From Ipomoea triloba (lineage: Eukaryota > Streptophyta > Magnoliopsida > Solanales > Convolvulaceae), in NCBI RefSeq assembly GCF_003576645.1, contig NC_044917.1, positions 7,736,503 to 7,800,502 of the forward strand: a stretch of 64,000 nucleotides of DNA. The letters run 5' to 3'. Shown piece after piece: positions 63,418-64,000 of this stretch. Made by a program: the position numbers and the translations under genes. Each line of letters opens with the position of its first letter. Position 1 is the stretch's first letter. A model generated the notes under the pieces. The model worked only from the letters and a program-made list of their open reading frames with translations. It did no database searches and was not told the origin of the DNA.

Positions 63418-63924
63418 AGTCATTTTCATTTTTGGTCCTACTGTTATTGGGGCATTGCCAATTTTAGTCTACTTCATTAATTTTTGCCACATTGCGATCA
63501 GTCTTATTTAGTCTTTACCACTTTTAGTCCACCGTTAAAATTTTTGTTAAATAACCGTCCAAAACAGGGGTATTTTGATCTTTTCATGCTTTGGTCATCT
63601 CCTTTATCCTTTGCATAGGTTTTACTTATACATTTTCATCTAATGAAGAGGTCCGACGAAAGACATGAGTTTGTAATGTGGCTCACATGGCTTTCGTCGG
63701 ACCTCTTCATTGGATGAAAATGCGTAAGGAAAACCACTGCAAAGGGTCAAGGAGATGACCAAAGCATGAAAAGACTAAAAATACCCCTGTTTTGGATGGC
63801 CATTTAACGGTGGACTAAAAGTGGCAAGGACTAAATAAGACTGGCCGCATTGTGACAAAAATTAATGAAGTGGAGTAAAATTGGCAATGCCCCAATAACA
63901 GTAGGACCAAAAATGGAAATGACT
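63418..63924. mobile_element. 507-bp foldback element with long stem
   Basis: Left arm 63418-63662 and right arm 63691-63924 are inverted and mostly complementary along their length, with a 28-base loop. The stem beside the loop (gaagaggtccgacgaaag) is perfect over 18 bp. No coding sequence. It is a foldback/MITE element or an inverted duplication whose transcript would form a long hairpin. Confidence 0.88.
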
Positions 63925-64000
63925 CATTTTAAAAACTTTTAAAATGATAAATTTTAATAAAATATTTATAAACGTTTGTAAATTTTATAAGAGTCTATAA

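Overview
This is a stretch of nuclear DNA from a flowering plant, most likely a eudicot. Genes have GT-AG introns, intergenic DNA is AT-rich, and LTR retrotransposons, tRNA-derived SINEs and MITE-like inverted repeats are dense. The family of plant cannot be fixed from sequence alone; an asterid is a guess.

Layout. 1-3562: gag-protease part of a Ty3/gypsy element on the minus strand (it runs off the left edge), with its 5' LTR facing a second LTR copy head to head. 5180-10536: cyclin-L gene (plus). 10434-14227 and 18412-21930: two copies of a segmental duplication carrying the last cyclin-L exon, intergenic DNA and the promoter, leader and first coding exon of an eIF1 gene. Only the right copy continues into a whole eIF1 gene (21705-22859). 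Between the copies lie an SMP-30/NHL-like membrane-anchored protein gene (14286-15392) and a young, internally deleted Ty1/copia element (16136-18177). 24759-26295: thiamine thiazole synthase THI1/THI4 (plus). 27339-32407: TBC-domain Rab GAP (minus, 11 exons). 35552-43159: PDIL5-4-type ER disulfide isomerase-like protein (minus, 15 exons). 44995-48059: complete non-autonomous LTR retrotransposon with gag remnant. 48060-53300: LTR-like remnant and two large DNA-transposon-like inverted-repeat elements. 54025-55640: F-box/LRR/FBD gene. 55641-64000: no gene recognised; SINEs, MITEs, microsatellites and a 507-bp foldback.

Gene relations. The genes are housekeeping and functionally unrelated (transcription/splicing cyclin, translation start-site selection, thiamine synthesis, vesicle traffic, ER folding). 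Their order matters more than a shared pathway: eIF1, THI1, TBC-GAP and PDIL5-4 homologues also lie close together in Arabidopsis as I remember it, so this looks like a conserved microsyntenic block invaded by transposons.

Most unusual observation. At five separate stretches with unrelated sequence (656-839, about 1458-1712, 2816-2899, 2947-3114 and about 46661-46920) there are tandem, often sliding, duplications whose period is exactly 42 bp every time. The right LTR arm (3292-3562) shows the unduplicated state. An identical period in unrelated sequences is best explained by untrimmed overlaps between short assembly contigs, although a biological process with a fixed 42-bp step is not excluded by the sequence itself.
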